A stretch of 14,966 nt of DNA from CBDUBH01 sp965365345. Lineage in GTDB: Bacteria; Bacteroidota; Ignavibacteria; Ignavibacteriales; SURF-24. The notes beneath the pieces are model-generated. The model did no database searches. It was not told where the DNA came from and saw only the letters and a list, made by a program, of their open reading frames with translations. Of this stretch, positions 1-7,370 are shown piece after piece. Made by a program: the position numbers and the translations under genes. The stretch covers positions 1-14,966 of the forward strand of contig CBDUBH010000089.1 of assembly GCA_965365345.1 (NCBI GenBank), read 5' to 3'. Within the stretch, counting starts at the first letter, position 1. Each line of letters starts with the position of its first letter.

Positions 1-42
1 TTTGTCTTTTCTTATATGTTGTCGACTGTTTTCTTTTAATAG

Positions 43-159
43 CAACTTGGGTTAAATAATGAAAAGATTTTTGTAAATGATTTTATTGAAAAACCGGTAA
101 CTTCTGAAATCCTTATTTCAAAAATTGAAAAATTATTGAAAAATAAAGAGGTCTCTTAG
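43..159 (+). pseudogene. C-terminal remnant of a response-regulator receiver (REC) domain
   Basis: The frame ending at the TAG at 157-159 encodes about 38 residues including DFIEKPVTSEIL followed by KIEKLL. This matches the last strand and helix of receiver domains, where the conserved Lys of the K-P pair (here in EKPV) sits near the phosphorylation site and the final helix closes the fold. Reading upstream in the same frame meets two adjacent stops, TAA and TAG at 37-42, and there is no ATG between them and the motif. The phospho-acceptor Asp part is absent. It is therefore a broken gene, or the tail of one frameshifted upstream of the window. The other two forward frames over positions 1-57 show nothing that looks like the missing receiver segment. 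The family call rests on about 20 residues only. Confidence 0.45.
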
Positions 160-382
160 CAAAAAAAATCTTAGTGGAATTAAAAAAGTAAAGATTAATA
201 AAATTATTTTCTAAACTAATTTCATGCGAAAAAATTAAAATACATTTTGAAAAAATAAACTGTATAAAAATGAATATTTTTTTAAATATATTCAAAAATA
301 AATTTGATTATTGATAAAATAATTGGTTAATTGAATTAAGATATATTAATAACATACAATCGGGAAAATTTCATGCGGAGAA
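160..382. other. AT-rich non-coding stretch with a weak hairpin
   Basis: Together with the remnant before it, this makes about 380 bases without an intact gene. It is almost entirely A and T, and no convincing coding frame is seen on either strand. An inverted repeat TGAATAT / ATATTCA (271-277 and 288-294, 10-nt loop) is the only clear structure. It is followed by a T run only when read on the minus strand, and no minus-strand gene needs it. The promoter of the downstream secreted-protein gene should lie here, but I cannot place a good -35/-10 pair. Confidence 0.4.
377..380 (+). promoter_or_regulatory. Shine-Dalgarno GGAG that favours the second ATG
   Basis: GGAG lies 2 nt before the ATG at 383 but 8 nt before the in-frame ATG at 389. 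Only the second spacing is normal, so translation most likely begins at 389 (MIKFLPF). The sequence ATGCGGA occurs twice here, at 373 and 383, and the first copy is out of frame. Confidence 0.55.
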
Positions 383-388
383 ATGCGG

Positions 389-1276
389 ATGATAAAATTT
401 TTACCGTTTATTTTTATAATTATCATATTTACAAATAGTTTTTCACAGCAAAATGATAACATAATTTATTTGGATAAAGCAAAAGATTTTTATCCACAAA
501 ATTTGACAGTTGAAGTTGACCAAGAAATTATTTTTCATTCCGCTGAAGGCAAGCATCAAATTTCAATTCAAAGTGAAAATGTGAATTGGAATGCCCGTCT
601 TGATAAAACCAAACCTGAGATCAAATTAAACATTTACGAATCCGGCGAATATAAATATTTCTGCAAAAATCATAAGCATGAAACCGGAATAATTACTGTA
701 AAAAAAATTTTAAAAGTTGAACTAAAAAGTTTTAATGCAGAATACCTTGAACATCAGATTTTAATAAAATGGCAAACTCTTTCCGAAGTTGAAAATCTAG
801 GTTTTGATCTTGAAAGAAGGGAAGAAAATTCAGATGAATGGAGAATTATTTCATCAATTCCCGGTGAAAATAATTTCAAATCAACTTCGGATTATAAATT
901 TTCCGATGAAGATATTTCCGACGGGAAAAAATATTTTTATAGATTAAAACAAAAAAGTTTCAGCGGAGAAATAAATTATTCAAAGGAAATTGAAATTTCA
1001 TCAAGCGGAAAAGGGAATTACCGTTTATTCCAAAATTATCCTAATCCTTTTAATCCGGTTACAAAAATTTCATATTCGCTTCCACGACAAGGATTTGTTT
1101 CGTTAAAAGTTTACAATGCTTTGGGCAACGAAGTTGCAACGCTTTTAAACGAAGAACAAAATGCCGGGATGCACGAAATATTTTTTGACGGATCAACCCT
1201 TCCAACCGGAGTTTACTACCTGCAAATGACTTCAAATGATTATAAACAGATCATCAAAATGATTTTGTTGAGATGA
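389..1276 (+). CDS. Secreted cupredoxin-like protein with FnIII-like domain and T9SS type A sorting tail
   Basis: Residues here are counted from the longer start at 383; the preferred start at 389 removes two. A signal peptide (MIKFLPF, then an Ile-rich core, ending S-F-S-Q) is followed by a plastocyanin/azurin-type domain at about 25-107. Candidate copper ligands are His58 (GKHQI), Cys94 and His97 in the loop YFCKNHKHETG. The loop spacing matches amicyanin (C-x2-H-x2-M), but the axial Met position is Glu100. Residues about 114-206 look like a fibronectin-III-like beta sandwich. Residues 213-297 are a T9SS type A sorting domain (NYPNPFNP, YNALGNEVATLL, GVYYLQM, final KMILLR), so the protein should be exported across the outer membrane, trimmed and displayed or released. 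The function of the copper-like domain, electron transfer or a structural or binding role, cannot be decided. No operon partner is seen: the next gene is a tRNA. Confidence 0.85.
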   Translation: MIKFLPFIFIIIIFTNSFSQQNDNIIYLDKAKDFYPQNLTVEVDQEIIFHSAEGKHQISIQSENVNWNARLDKTKPEIKLNIYESGEYKYFCKNHKHETGIITVKKILKVELKSFNAEYLEHQILIKWQTLSEVENLGFDLERREENSDEWRIISSIPGENNFKSTSDYKFSDEDISDGKKYFYRLKQKSFSGEINYSKEIEISSSGKGNYRLFQNYPNPFNPVTKISYSLPRQGFVSLKVYNALGNEVATLLNEEQNAGMHEIFFDGSTLPTGVYYLQMTSNDYKQIIKMILLR

Positions 1277-1293
1277 TTTTTTGATTATCTCAA
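1268..1293 (+). terminator. Possible weak hairpin at the end of the secreted cupredoxin gene
   Basis: TTGAGAT (1268-1274) and ATCTCAA (1287-1293) form a 7-bp stem around a 12-nt T-rich loop, overlapping the stop codon. It is followed by AAATGATTTG rather than a clean T run, so it is a poor intrinsic terminator and may only stabilise the mRNA end. Confidence 0.25.
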
Positions 1294-1299
1294 AATGAT

Positions 1300-1328
1300 T
1301 TGATAAATTTAGTATCGTAAAAATTAAT
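1300..1328 (+). promoter_or_regulatory. Candidate promoter for tRNA-Glu
   Basis: TTGATA (1300-1305) and ATTAAT (1323-1328) are separated by 17 nt, and the second box ends 9 nt before the mature tRNA. Both boxes match the general bacterial consensus only partly, and such matches are frequent in AT-rich DNA. The -10-like box lies inside the palindrome at 1317-1334. Confidence 0.3.
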
Positions 1329-1334
1329 TTTTAC
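1317..1334. repeat. Perfect 18-bp palindrome just upstream of the tRNA
   Basis: GTAAAAATT followed directly by AATTTTTAC reads the same on both strands with no mismatch. It ends 3 nt before the tRNA acceptor stem. It could be a protein-binding site over the promoter or a bidirectional stop signal. With almost all A/T content, chance is a real alternative, although the G and C at the ends also pair. Confidence 0.6.
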
Positions 1335-1337
1335 ACC

Positions 1338-1411
1338 GGCGCGTTCGTCTAGTGGCTTAGGACGCCGCCCTCTCAAGGCGGAGATCACGGGTTCGAATCC
1401 CGTACGCGCTA
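1338..1411 (+). tRNA. tRNA-Glu (anticodon CTC)
   Basis: A full cloverleaf can be drawn. The 7-bp acceptor stem (1338-1344 with 1404-1410) has a G-U first pair. The D stem is GTCT/GGAC, with the TAGTGG..TAGGAC pattern typical of tRNA-Glu. The anticodon stem CCGCC/GGCGG carries loop CTCTCAA, with anticodon CTC at 1372-1374. The variable loop has 5 nt, and the T stem ACGGG/CCCGT has loop TTCGAAT. The discriminator is A1411 and CCA is not encoded. It reads the GAG codon. A TTC isoacceptor is presumably elsewhere in the genome. Confidence 0.95.
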
Positions 1412-1424
1412 CATAAATGAAAAT

Positions 1425-1446
1425 GGAGCATTATTGCTCCTTTTTT
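1425..1446 (+). terminator. Intrinsic terminator of tRNA-Glu
   Basis: GGAGCA (1425-1430), loop TTAT, TGCTCC (1435-1440), then six T (1441-1446). The perfect 6-bp GC-containing stem with a T run begins 14 nt after the tRNA and is the clearest terminator in the window. Confidence 0.9.
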
Positions 1447-1466
1447 AATTTTAAACGCTTGAAAAT

Positions 1467-1539
1467 TTTTGCAGAATAATTTTATAATTTCCTCTAAAAG
1501 AAGTATTGAAATTCTTTAGGAAAATAAAATTTTGCAAAA
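1467..1539. repeat. Long imperfect inverted repeat between the tRNA and the ferredoxin gene
   Basis: The left arm (1467-1502) begins TTTTGCAGAATAATTTTAT and ends TTTCCTCTAAAAGAA. The right arm (1512-1539) is nearly its reverse complement: TTCTTTAGGAAAATAAAATT then TTGCAAAA. The shared blocks in order are TTTTGCA, ATTTTAT, TTTCCT, AAA and GAA, interrupted by small bulges in the left arm. The loop is 9 nt (1503-1511). It could fold as a long RNA or DNA hairpin. There is no T run after it and no coding frame in it. The rest of 1447-1646 is AT-rich with nothing else that I can name. Confidence 0.5.
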
Positions 1540-1646
1540 TTGAAAAAATGATTGTAAAATTAACTCAATAATCAAAATTCATCAAAGTAAATTTTCTTAA
1601 ATTATGTTTTTGAAATTTTTATATTATCAATTTAATTGAAGTCAAA

Positions 1647-1982
1647 ATGAAAAGATTTGATAAACATATTTTCATTTGTGAAAATCTCCGTGAAAAAGAT
1701 CATCCGCGGGGCTGCTGTGCTGAAAAAGGATCTGCCGAAATAAAAGAAAAATTCAAAAAAAGATTAAAAGATTTAGGATTAAATTCATCGGTTCGCGCAA
1801 ATACTTCAGGTTGTTTGGATGCGTGTGAACACGGACCGGTTGTGCTTGTTTATCCGGAACAAATCTGGTATGGCGGAGTAAAAGTTGAAGATGTAGAAGA
1901 AATAATTCAACAGCACATTATAAAAAATAAACATGTTGAAAGAATAAAAATAAAAGATAAAACATTTAATAAAGATGAATAG
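1647..1982 (+). CDS. Thioredoxin-fold [2Fe-2S] ferredoxin
   Basis: The protein has 111 residues and no signal peptide, so it is cytoplasmic. The layout FICENLR, GCC, SGCLDACEHGP and VYPEQIWYGGV is that of the Shethna-type / Aquifex Fd thioredoxin-like ferredoxins. Cluster ligands are expected to be Cys11, Cys23 (or Cys24), Cys56 and Cys60. The last 20 or so residues are a Lys-rich tail beyond the usual fold. Members of this family carry electrons and also occur as the NuoE-like fold, but this is the short stand-alone form. The stop codon overlaps the start of endonuclease III by 8 nt (1975-1982), so the two are probably translated together. Only a weak ribosome site (GAAG about 7 nt upstream) precedes the ATG. 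Confidence 0.88.
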   Translation: MKRFDKHIFICENLREKDHPRGCCAEKGSAEIKEKFKKRLKDLGLNSSVRANTSGCLDACEHGPVVLVYPEQIWYGGVKVEDVEEIIQQHIIKNKHVERIKIKDKTFNKDE

Positions 1983-2619
1983 TAATTCCGAAAAACTTCG
2001 CGCTGCAAAAATATTTGAAATTTTAAAAAATGAATATCCGGATGTAAAACCTGCGCTTGAATTTTCAACTGCTTTTGAATTACTTGTAGCAACAATTTTA
2101 TCTGCACAATGCACAGATGAAAGAGTAAATATCGTTACAAAAGATCTTTTCAAAAAATATAAAACACCGCAGGATTTTGTAAAGGTTGATCAGTTGGAAT
2201 TGGAAAAAGATATTTTTTCAACAGGATTTTACAGACAAAAAGCAAAAAGCATAAAAAATTGTTGCAGTATTTTAGTTGAAAAATTTAATGGCGAAGTTCC
2301 GGTTGATTTTGATGAATTAGTAAAACTTCCCGGCGTTGGCAGAAAAACAGCATCAGTAGTTTTAGGAAATGCATTCGGAATTCCGGCAATTGCGGTTGAT
2401 ACTCATGTGAAAAGAATTTCAAATCTTTTAGGATTTATTGAATCAGATGATCCCGATAAAATTGAAATTCGCTTAAAAGAACTTCTTCCCGAAAATGATT
2501 GGATTAATTCATCGCATTGGCTTGCAACACACGGAAGAAATATTTGTTTTGCACGAAAACCGAAATGTGAAAATTGTCCTATTGTTGAATTATGTCCCGG
2601 CAATAAAATTTTGAAATAA
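1975..2619 (+). CDS. nth: Endonuclease III (DNA glycosylase / AP lyase)
   Basis: The protein has 214 residues, the usual family length. It excises oxidised pyrimidines from DNA and cleaves the abasic strand in base-excision repair. The helix-hairpin-helix LPGVGRKTA is at about 118-126 with the catalytic Lys124. The catalytic Asp142 is in VDTHVKR. The [4Fe-4S] loop is complete, with Cys191, Cys198, Cys201 and Cys207 in the C-x6-C-x2-C-x5-C pattern. The N-terminal ILSAQCTDERVN motif is also characteristic. The start at 1975 overlaps the ferredoxin gene by 8 nt and gives a normal N-terminus. The HD-domain gene follows after 11 nt. Confidence 0.97.
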   Translation: MNSNSEKLRAAKIFEILKNEYPDVKPALEFSTAFELLVATILSAQCTDERVNIVTKDLFKKYKTPQDFVKVDQLELEKDIFSTGFYRQKAKSIKNCCSILVEKFNGEVPVDFDELVKLPGVGRKTASVVLGNAFGIPAIAVDTHVKRISNLLGFIESDDPDKIEIRLKELLPENDWINSSHWLATHGRNICFARKPKCENCPIVELCPGNKILK

Positions 2620-2630
2620 AATTAAAAATT

Positions 2631-3185
2631 ATGAAATCAAGAGAAGAATGTTTAACCATCTTAAATGAATTTACACAAAACGAAAGTTTGATAAAACACG
2701 CACTTGCCGTTGAAACTTGCGTACGTGCTTACGCCAAAAAATTTGATGAAGATGAAAATTACTGGGGAAACGTTGCGTTACTTCACGATTTTGATTATGA
2801 AAAATTTCCCACAGCTGAAGAACATCCATATAAAGGTTCGGAAATTCTGAAGGAAAAAGGATTTGATCAGGAATTTCGCGAAACAATTTTATCACACGCA
2901 AATTATACTGGCGTTCCGCGAAATACTCTTTTACGAAAAGTACTTTTTGCCTGCGATGAACTTTCAGGCTTCCTAACTGCTGTTGCTTATGTTCGTCCAA
3001 GCAGATCAATTGAAGAAGTTGAAGTAAGTTCTGTTAAAAAGAAATTGAAAGATAAAGCTTTTGCTAGAAGCGTTTCGCGTGAAGATATTTACAACGGTGC
3101 CGAAGAATTGGGAATTCCGCTTGAAGAACATATTCAATTTTGCATAGATGCATTACGCAAAAACAAAGAAAATTTAGGAATTTAA
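2631..3185 (+). CDS. HD-superfamily hydrolase (COG2316-like)
   Basis: The protein has 184 residues and no signal peptide. Metal-binding residues of an HD phosphohydrolase fold are visible: His23 (IKHALAVE), His52-Asp53 (ALLHDFDYE), further His at 65 and 89 (EEHPYKG, LSHANY), and Asp109 (FACDELSG). The block AFARSVSREDI fits the small family of predicted HD hydrolases often annotated as hydrolase or HAD/HD family protein. The natural substrate is not known to me. The gene is 11 nt after nth and probably cotranscribed with it, but that does not prove a repair role. No clear Shine-Dalgarno is seen. Confidence 0.85.
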   Translation: MKSREECLTILNEFTQNESLIKHALAVETCVRAYAKKFDEDENYWGNVALLHDFDYEKFPTAEEHPYKGSEILKEKGFDQEFRETILSHANYTGVPRNTLLRKVLFACDELSGFLTAVAYVRPSRSIEEVEVSSVKKKLKDKAFARSVSREDIYNGAEELGIPLEEHIQFCIDALRKNKENLGI

Positions 3186-3196
3186 TTTAAATTAAA
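3181..3196. repeat. Perfect 16-bp AT palindrome at the end of the HD gene
   Basis: TTTAATTTAAATTAAA is its own reverse complement. It spans the stop codon and ends 6 nt before the -35-like box of the porU promoter candidate. It is made only of A and T, so chance is quite possible; an operator site or mRNA end structure are alternatives. Confidence 0.4.
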
Positions 3197-3202
3197 AATT
3201 AC

Positions 3203-3232
3203 TTGACAATTTATATCATAGTTTGGTAATTT
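3203..3232 (+). promoter_or_regulatory. Candidate promoter of the porU-porV operon
   Basis: TTGACA (3203-3208) is a perfect -35 consensus. It is followed by TAGTTTG (3219-3225), which is close to the Bacteroidota-type -7 element TAnnTTTG, and by TAATTT (3227-3232), a partial -10 at 18 nt spacing. Either reading places transcription start about 90-100 nt before the porU start, in the only gap of over 100 nt on this side of the operon. Confidence 0.4.
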
Positions 3233-3334
3233 TACAATTAACTAAAACGAGGAAATTATAGAGAAATTTGCTACATTTATTATTCACTAAAAATTCGGAA
3301 AAAATTGAATCTTAATTTAAATTTCAATTTATAT

Positions 3335-6300
3335 ATGAAAAGCAAAATCTCTATTGTTTTATTTCTAATACTTAGCATTTCCTCTTTTGCTCAGTATCCT
3401 GATTTGAAAATCCTGTCATCTGATCTGAACGGAATTACAATTGAGTATTCTCCCGTTTTGGATACAAACCACATTTTTATCAACGGCGATAAATTTATCA
3501 AATTCAATTTAAATGAAGGCATTGCGGAAAAAATTATTCCGGGCGCTCCATTTATTATGAGTAGAAATATTTTAATCGGCGTGCCGGATGAATTCGGAAA
3601 TGTTCTGGAAATTCTACAAAGTTCATCGATTGAAATTCCGGGAAAATTAGTTCCTTTTGAAACAGAAACATTTCAAAACGGACAGTTAAAAACGAAATTA
3701 GAAATAAATGAAAATTATAATTCTTCACAAAAAGATTTTAAATTAATTAAATTCGGAAAATTTTCTACGATCAGAGATCTTGCGGTTCAGAGTATTTTAA
3801 TTTCTCCTGTGAATTTTAATTCCCAATCCGAAAAAATAAGATTTTATACAAAAGTAATTTTCAGAGTCAGATATTCCGCAAATAAAATTTCATCACAAAA
3901 AAATATTGAAGATGGAATTCTAAAAGATCTTATTTCGAATTATCAGACAGCAAAGAATTGGATCAAAAGAGAAAATAGAATTTCAAAAGTGAATAATTCG
4001 GTTTTAGCTACCGGAAGCTGGTTTTCTTTTTATGTTGAAAATGAAAATGATCCTGCTTATCCGCAAGAAGGAATTTATAAAATAGATAAGCAGACTCTTT
4101 TAAACAATGGAATTGATGCAAATTCAATTGATCCACGAACAATAAAAATTTACAACAACGGCGGAAAAGTATTACCTGAAAATGTGAATGTTCCTGTTCC
4201 AAATGATCTTGTTGAAAATGCTATTATGATTGTTGGGGAAGAAGATGGAAGATTTGATGATGCTGATTATATTCTGTTTTACGGCAGAAGCAATCATTTC
4301 TGGGAATTTGATTCATCCACAAATCAAGTTAAAAGATTTTTACATCCTTATTCAAAATTCAATTATTACTTTTTAACTTTTGGCAACGAAAACGGGAAAA
4401 GAATTTCAACTAAATCCTCCATTCAAGGAGATCCGGCAAATGTTAATACAATAACAAAAGCATACGTTTCATGGGAAAAAGATGAAACCAAAGTTATGGA
4501 AAGCGGAAGATTGTATATGGGAGATATTTTAACGGAAAGATCAAAAACAAAATCTTACGTTACTCCTCTTCCCGGATTGATTCAGGGTTCTGAAATAAAT
4601 TATGTTGTTGATTTTGCAAACAGGGCAGTCGGTTCCGTTCCTTTGATTGTTGAAGAAAACGGAAATACAATTATTTCCCAAAATCTTTTTGGAGTCGGCG
4701 ATCTTGATGATCCTTATAGATACCGCGCTAATCCTATTAATATAAAAGCAAAATATTCCGGAAATATTATAGATAATAGAAGTGTTCTAAAATTCACATA
4801 TAATGCAACTGCATCACCATCATTGGGTTTTATAAATTATTTTGAAATTATTTACGATAGAGATCTTTTTGCGCAAAATGATGAACTTATCTTTTATTCA
4901 AATAAATCGCACGGAAATACGGAATACAGACTTGACGGATTTATGATGAATCCGGTTCAGTTAAAAGTTTTTGATATTAGTAATTTTGCAAATGTTAAAA
5001 TAATTGGTGATGTTCAAATTTCAGAAAGCAAAGGAAATTTCAGAATAAATGAAGATAGTTTAAAAATTTCAAAATATATTGCCGTAACACCAACAGGATA
5101 TAAAACACCAAAAGGATTTTCAAAAGTTGAAAATTCAATTCTTCGCGGAATTTCAAGCGGTGCAAAATTTATTATAATTACACATAAAGATTTTATCCCT
5201 GAAGCAGAAAGATTGAAAGCGCATAAAGAAAGTTCTGCTCAAAACAGAGTTTCTACAGTAGTTATTGACGTTCAACATATTTTCAATGAATTCTCGAACG
5301 GGATTCAGGATGTAAGCGCTATTAGAAATTTCTTAAAAACTGCTTACGAAAATTGGACTGAAAAACCGGAATATGTTTTATTATTTGGAGATGGAAATTA
5401 TGATTATAAAAATGTTGAAGGAAAAGAACCAAATTTTGTAATTCCTTATGAATCTTATGAATCATACAGATACTTGGGCTCTTATGTTTCGGATGATTTT
5501 TATGCTGATATTATTTCTGATACTAATATAATTGATCTAGCTACCGGCAGAATAAATGTTACAAATCCGCAAGAAGCAAAATCTGTTGTAGATAAAATTA
5601 TAGATTATGAAACTGCTGAAATCGGTGGATGGCGAAATTCTATTACTTTAGTAGCAGATGATCTTTTTGTCAGCGGTGGAACTCCTGAACCGAATTTACA
5701 CACTCCGCAATCAGAAAGTCTTTCTCGAAAATTGCCGGGCAATATTAATCAAACTAAAATTTATGCGGCAATGTATCCAACAGTTTTTTTGGGAACAGGA
5801 AGAAGAAAGCCGGCTGCAAATCAGGCAATAATTAATGCAATTAATGAAGGGACTTTAATAATTAACTATTACGGTCATGGAAATCCCGAAGTTTGGGCGC
5901 ATGAATTCATCTTTGAAAAAGGTGTTACAATTCCGCAATTGAATAATCGCGATCTTTGTTTTTTAACCGCGGCAACTTGCGATTTTGGTAGATATGATGT
6001 TCCCGGAAATCAAAGCGCAACTGAATTAATGATGATCAAAGAAAACAGCGGAATTATTGCAGGATTTACTGCAGCAAGAACTGTTTATTCATCTGATAAT
6101 GCTGCATTAAATGAAATGCTTTATGCAAATCTATTCAAAAAAGATGAAAGCGGTTTAGTAATTCCGATTGGTAAAGCGTATTTAAATGCTAAAATATCGA
6201 GATTATTCGGCGGACAAGATTCAAACGATAAAAAATTTCATTTATATGGTGATCCGACTTTAAGATTAAACGTACCGAGATTTTCAGTAAAAATTGATTC

Positions 6301-7345
6301 TGTTAATAACCAGAATTTAGCAACCGAAGTTCAGATAAAAGCGCTTTCTGATGTTAGTATAAACGGAACAGTTTTAGGATTGGATAGTTTGCCTGATATG
6401 AATTATTCTGGAGAAGGAATTGTTACTTTATTTGATGCCGATCGTGATATCAGGGTAACGGATCTGAATAATTATCCGGTAAAATTCCCGGGTCAGCCAA
6501 TTTATCGCGGCAAGATTGATATTTCAAATGGAAATTTCAGTACAAATTTTATTGTTCCGAAAGATATTAGTTTTGAAAATAAAAGAGGAAAAATTGTAGT
6601 TTACATAAATAATGAAAATAACGACGGAGTCGGATTTACCGGAAATGTATTGATTGGCGGAATTGATACGACAAAAACAAATGATGGAAAAGGTCCGGAA
6701 ATTGAAATTTTATTTGATGACCAGACAAGCAGTTCCAATTTTATGGTTGATCGCAATCCGAATTTAAAAGTAAAATTAAAAGATGAAACCGGAATTAATG
6801 CCGGCGGTGCGGGAATCGGGCATAAACTTTCCGGAATCTTAAATGATGATGAAAATAATTTTATTGATTTTACAAATCACTTTTTGGGCGATGCAAATTC
6901 CGGCGGAAAATCCGGTGAAATAAATTACAGATTTCAAAATCTTGAAAACGGTGAATATCAAATCAAAATTAAAGCGTTCGATGTTTTTAACAATGCATCG
7001 GAAGCGACCGGATATTTTTCCGTTTCTGATAATAGTAATCTTGCTATTGAAAATGTTTATAATTTTCCAAATCCGTTTTCAGGATCAACAAAATTTACAT
7101 TCAGCAGAAATCAATCCGGAGTTCCGGTTGATATAAAGATCCGAATTTATTCTGTAGCCGGTAGACTGATCAAAAACATAGATAATTTCAATGTAAGCGA
7201 TTCTTTTGTTCAAATTGATTGGGATGGAAGAGACGAAGACGGAAATTTGGCATCAAATGGTGTTTATCTTTATAAAGTAACAGTAAAAACAATTGACGGC
7301 AGTTTTAAAAAAGAAGTGCTAAGTAAATTAGCAATAATCAGGTGA
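3335..7345 (+). CDS. porU: Type IX secretion system sortase PorU (C25 gingipain-like peptidase)
   Basis: PorU cleaves the C-terminal sorting domain of T9SS cargo at the cell surface and attaches the cargo to lipid. I chose ATG 3335, giving 1336 residues, because it opens a proper signal peptide (MKSKISIVLFLILSISSFAQ); the frame also extends to a TTG at 3305, which would place ten hydrophilic residues before it. There is no clear ribosome site. An N-terminal beta-rich region is followed by the C25 domain at about 605-980. The catalytic His848 lies in NYYGHGNPEVWAHE and the catalytic Cys882 in TAATCDFGRYD, and the domain ends at YGDPTLRLNVP. Residues 1240-1336 resemble a T9SS tail (NFPNPFSGSTKF, NGVYLYKV), but with a less canonical motif, as expected for PorU, whose own tail is retained. 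porV follows after 31 nt. Confidence 0.95.
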   Translation: MKSKISIVLFLILSISSFAQYPDLKILSSDLNGITIEYSPVLDTNHIFINGDKFIKFNLNEGIAEKIIPGAPFIMSRNILIGVPDEFGNVLEILQSSSIEIPGKLVPFETETFQNGQLKTKLEINENYNSSQKDFKLIKFGKFSTIRDLAVQSILISPVNFNSQSEKIRFYTKVIFRVRYSANKISSQKNIEDGILKDLISNYQTAKNWIKRENRISKVNNSVLATGSWFSFYVENENDPAYPQEGIYKIDKQTLLNNGIDANSIDPRTIKIYNNGGKVLPENVNVPVPNDLVENAIMIVGEEDGRFDDADYILFYGRSNHFWEFDSSTNQVKRFLHPYSKFNYYFLTFGNENGKRISTKSSIQGDPANVNTITKAYVSWEKDETKVMESGRLYMGDILTERSKTKSYVTPLPGLIQGSEINYVVDFANRAVGSVPLIVEENGNTIISQNLFGVGDLDDPYRYRANPINIKAKYSGNIIDNRSVLKFTYNATASPSLGFINYFEIIYDRDLFAQNDELIFYSNKSHGNTEYRLDGFMMNPVQLKVFDISNFANVKIIGDVQISESKGNFRINEDSLKISKYIAVTPTGYKTPKGFSKVENSILRGISSGAKFIIITHKDFIPEAERLKAHKESSAQNRVSTVVIDVQHIFNEFSNGIQDVSAIRNFLKTAYENWTEKPEYVLLFGDGNYDYKNVEGKEPNFVIPYESYESYRYLGSYVSDDFYADIISDTNIIDLATGRINVTNPQEAKSVVDKIIDYETAEIGGWRNSITLVADDLFVSGGTPEPNLHTPQSESLSRKLPGNINQTKIYAAMYPTVFLGTGRRKPAANQAIINAINEGTLIINYYGHGNPEVWAHEFIFEKGVTIPQLNNRDLCFLTAATCDFGRYDVPGNQSATELMMIKENSGIIAGFTAARTVYSSDNAALNEMLYANLFKKDESGLVIPIGKAYLNAKISRLFGGQDSNDKKFHLYGDPTLRLNVPRFSVKIDSVNNQNLATEVQIKALSDVSINGTVLGLDSLPDMNYSGEGIVTLFDADRDIRVTDLNNYPVKFPGQPIYRGKIDISNGNFSTNFIVPKDISFENKRGKIVVYINNENNDGVGFTGNVLIGGIDTTKTNDGKGPEIEILFDDQTSSSNFMVDRNPNLKVKLKDETGINAGGAGIGHKLSGILNDDENNFIDFTNHFLGDANSGGKSGEINYRFQNLENGEYQIKIKAFDVFNNASEATGYFSVSDNSNLAIENVYNFPNPFSGSTKFTFSRNQSGVPVDIKIRIYSVAGRLIKNIDNFNVSDSFVQIDWDGRDEDGNLASNGVYLYKVTVKTIDGSFKKEVLSKLAIIR

Positions 7346-7365
7346 GTTTAAAACGATACCATAGT

Positions 7366-7370
7366 GGAGG
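7366..7370 (+). promoter_or_regulatory. Strong Shine-Dalgarno GGAGG of porV
   Basis: GGAGG lies 6 nt before the porV ATG. It is the strongest ribosome site in the window, whereas porU and several neighbours have none that is clear. This suggests porV is translated more than porU from the same mRNA. Confidence 0.75.

Noticed and set aside
271..294. Hairpin TGAATAT/ATATTCA as a terminator
   Set aside because: The stem is only A/T except one pair, the T run exists on the minus strand only, and no minus-strand gene ends there.
113..295. Minus-strand open frame of 60 residues rich in Phe, Ile and Lys
   Set aside because: It is the complement of AT-rich non-coding DNA; composition is low complexity, there is no ribosome site, and no family resemblance.
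1806..2153. Minus-strand open frames across the ferredoxin and nth genes
   Set aside because: They lie opposite two genes with complete cysteine and catalytic motifs and show no domain of their own.
3305..3334. TTG start extending porU by ten residues
   Set aside because: It would place MNLNLNFNLY before a complete signal peptide; ATG 3335 gives a normal N-terminus.
6942..7136. Second plus-strand frame of 64 residues inside porU
   Set aside because: It overlaps the well-supported PorU tail domain in another frame and has no recognisable feature.
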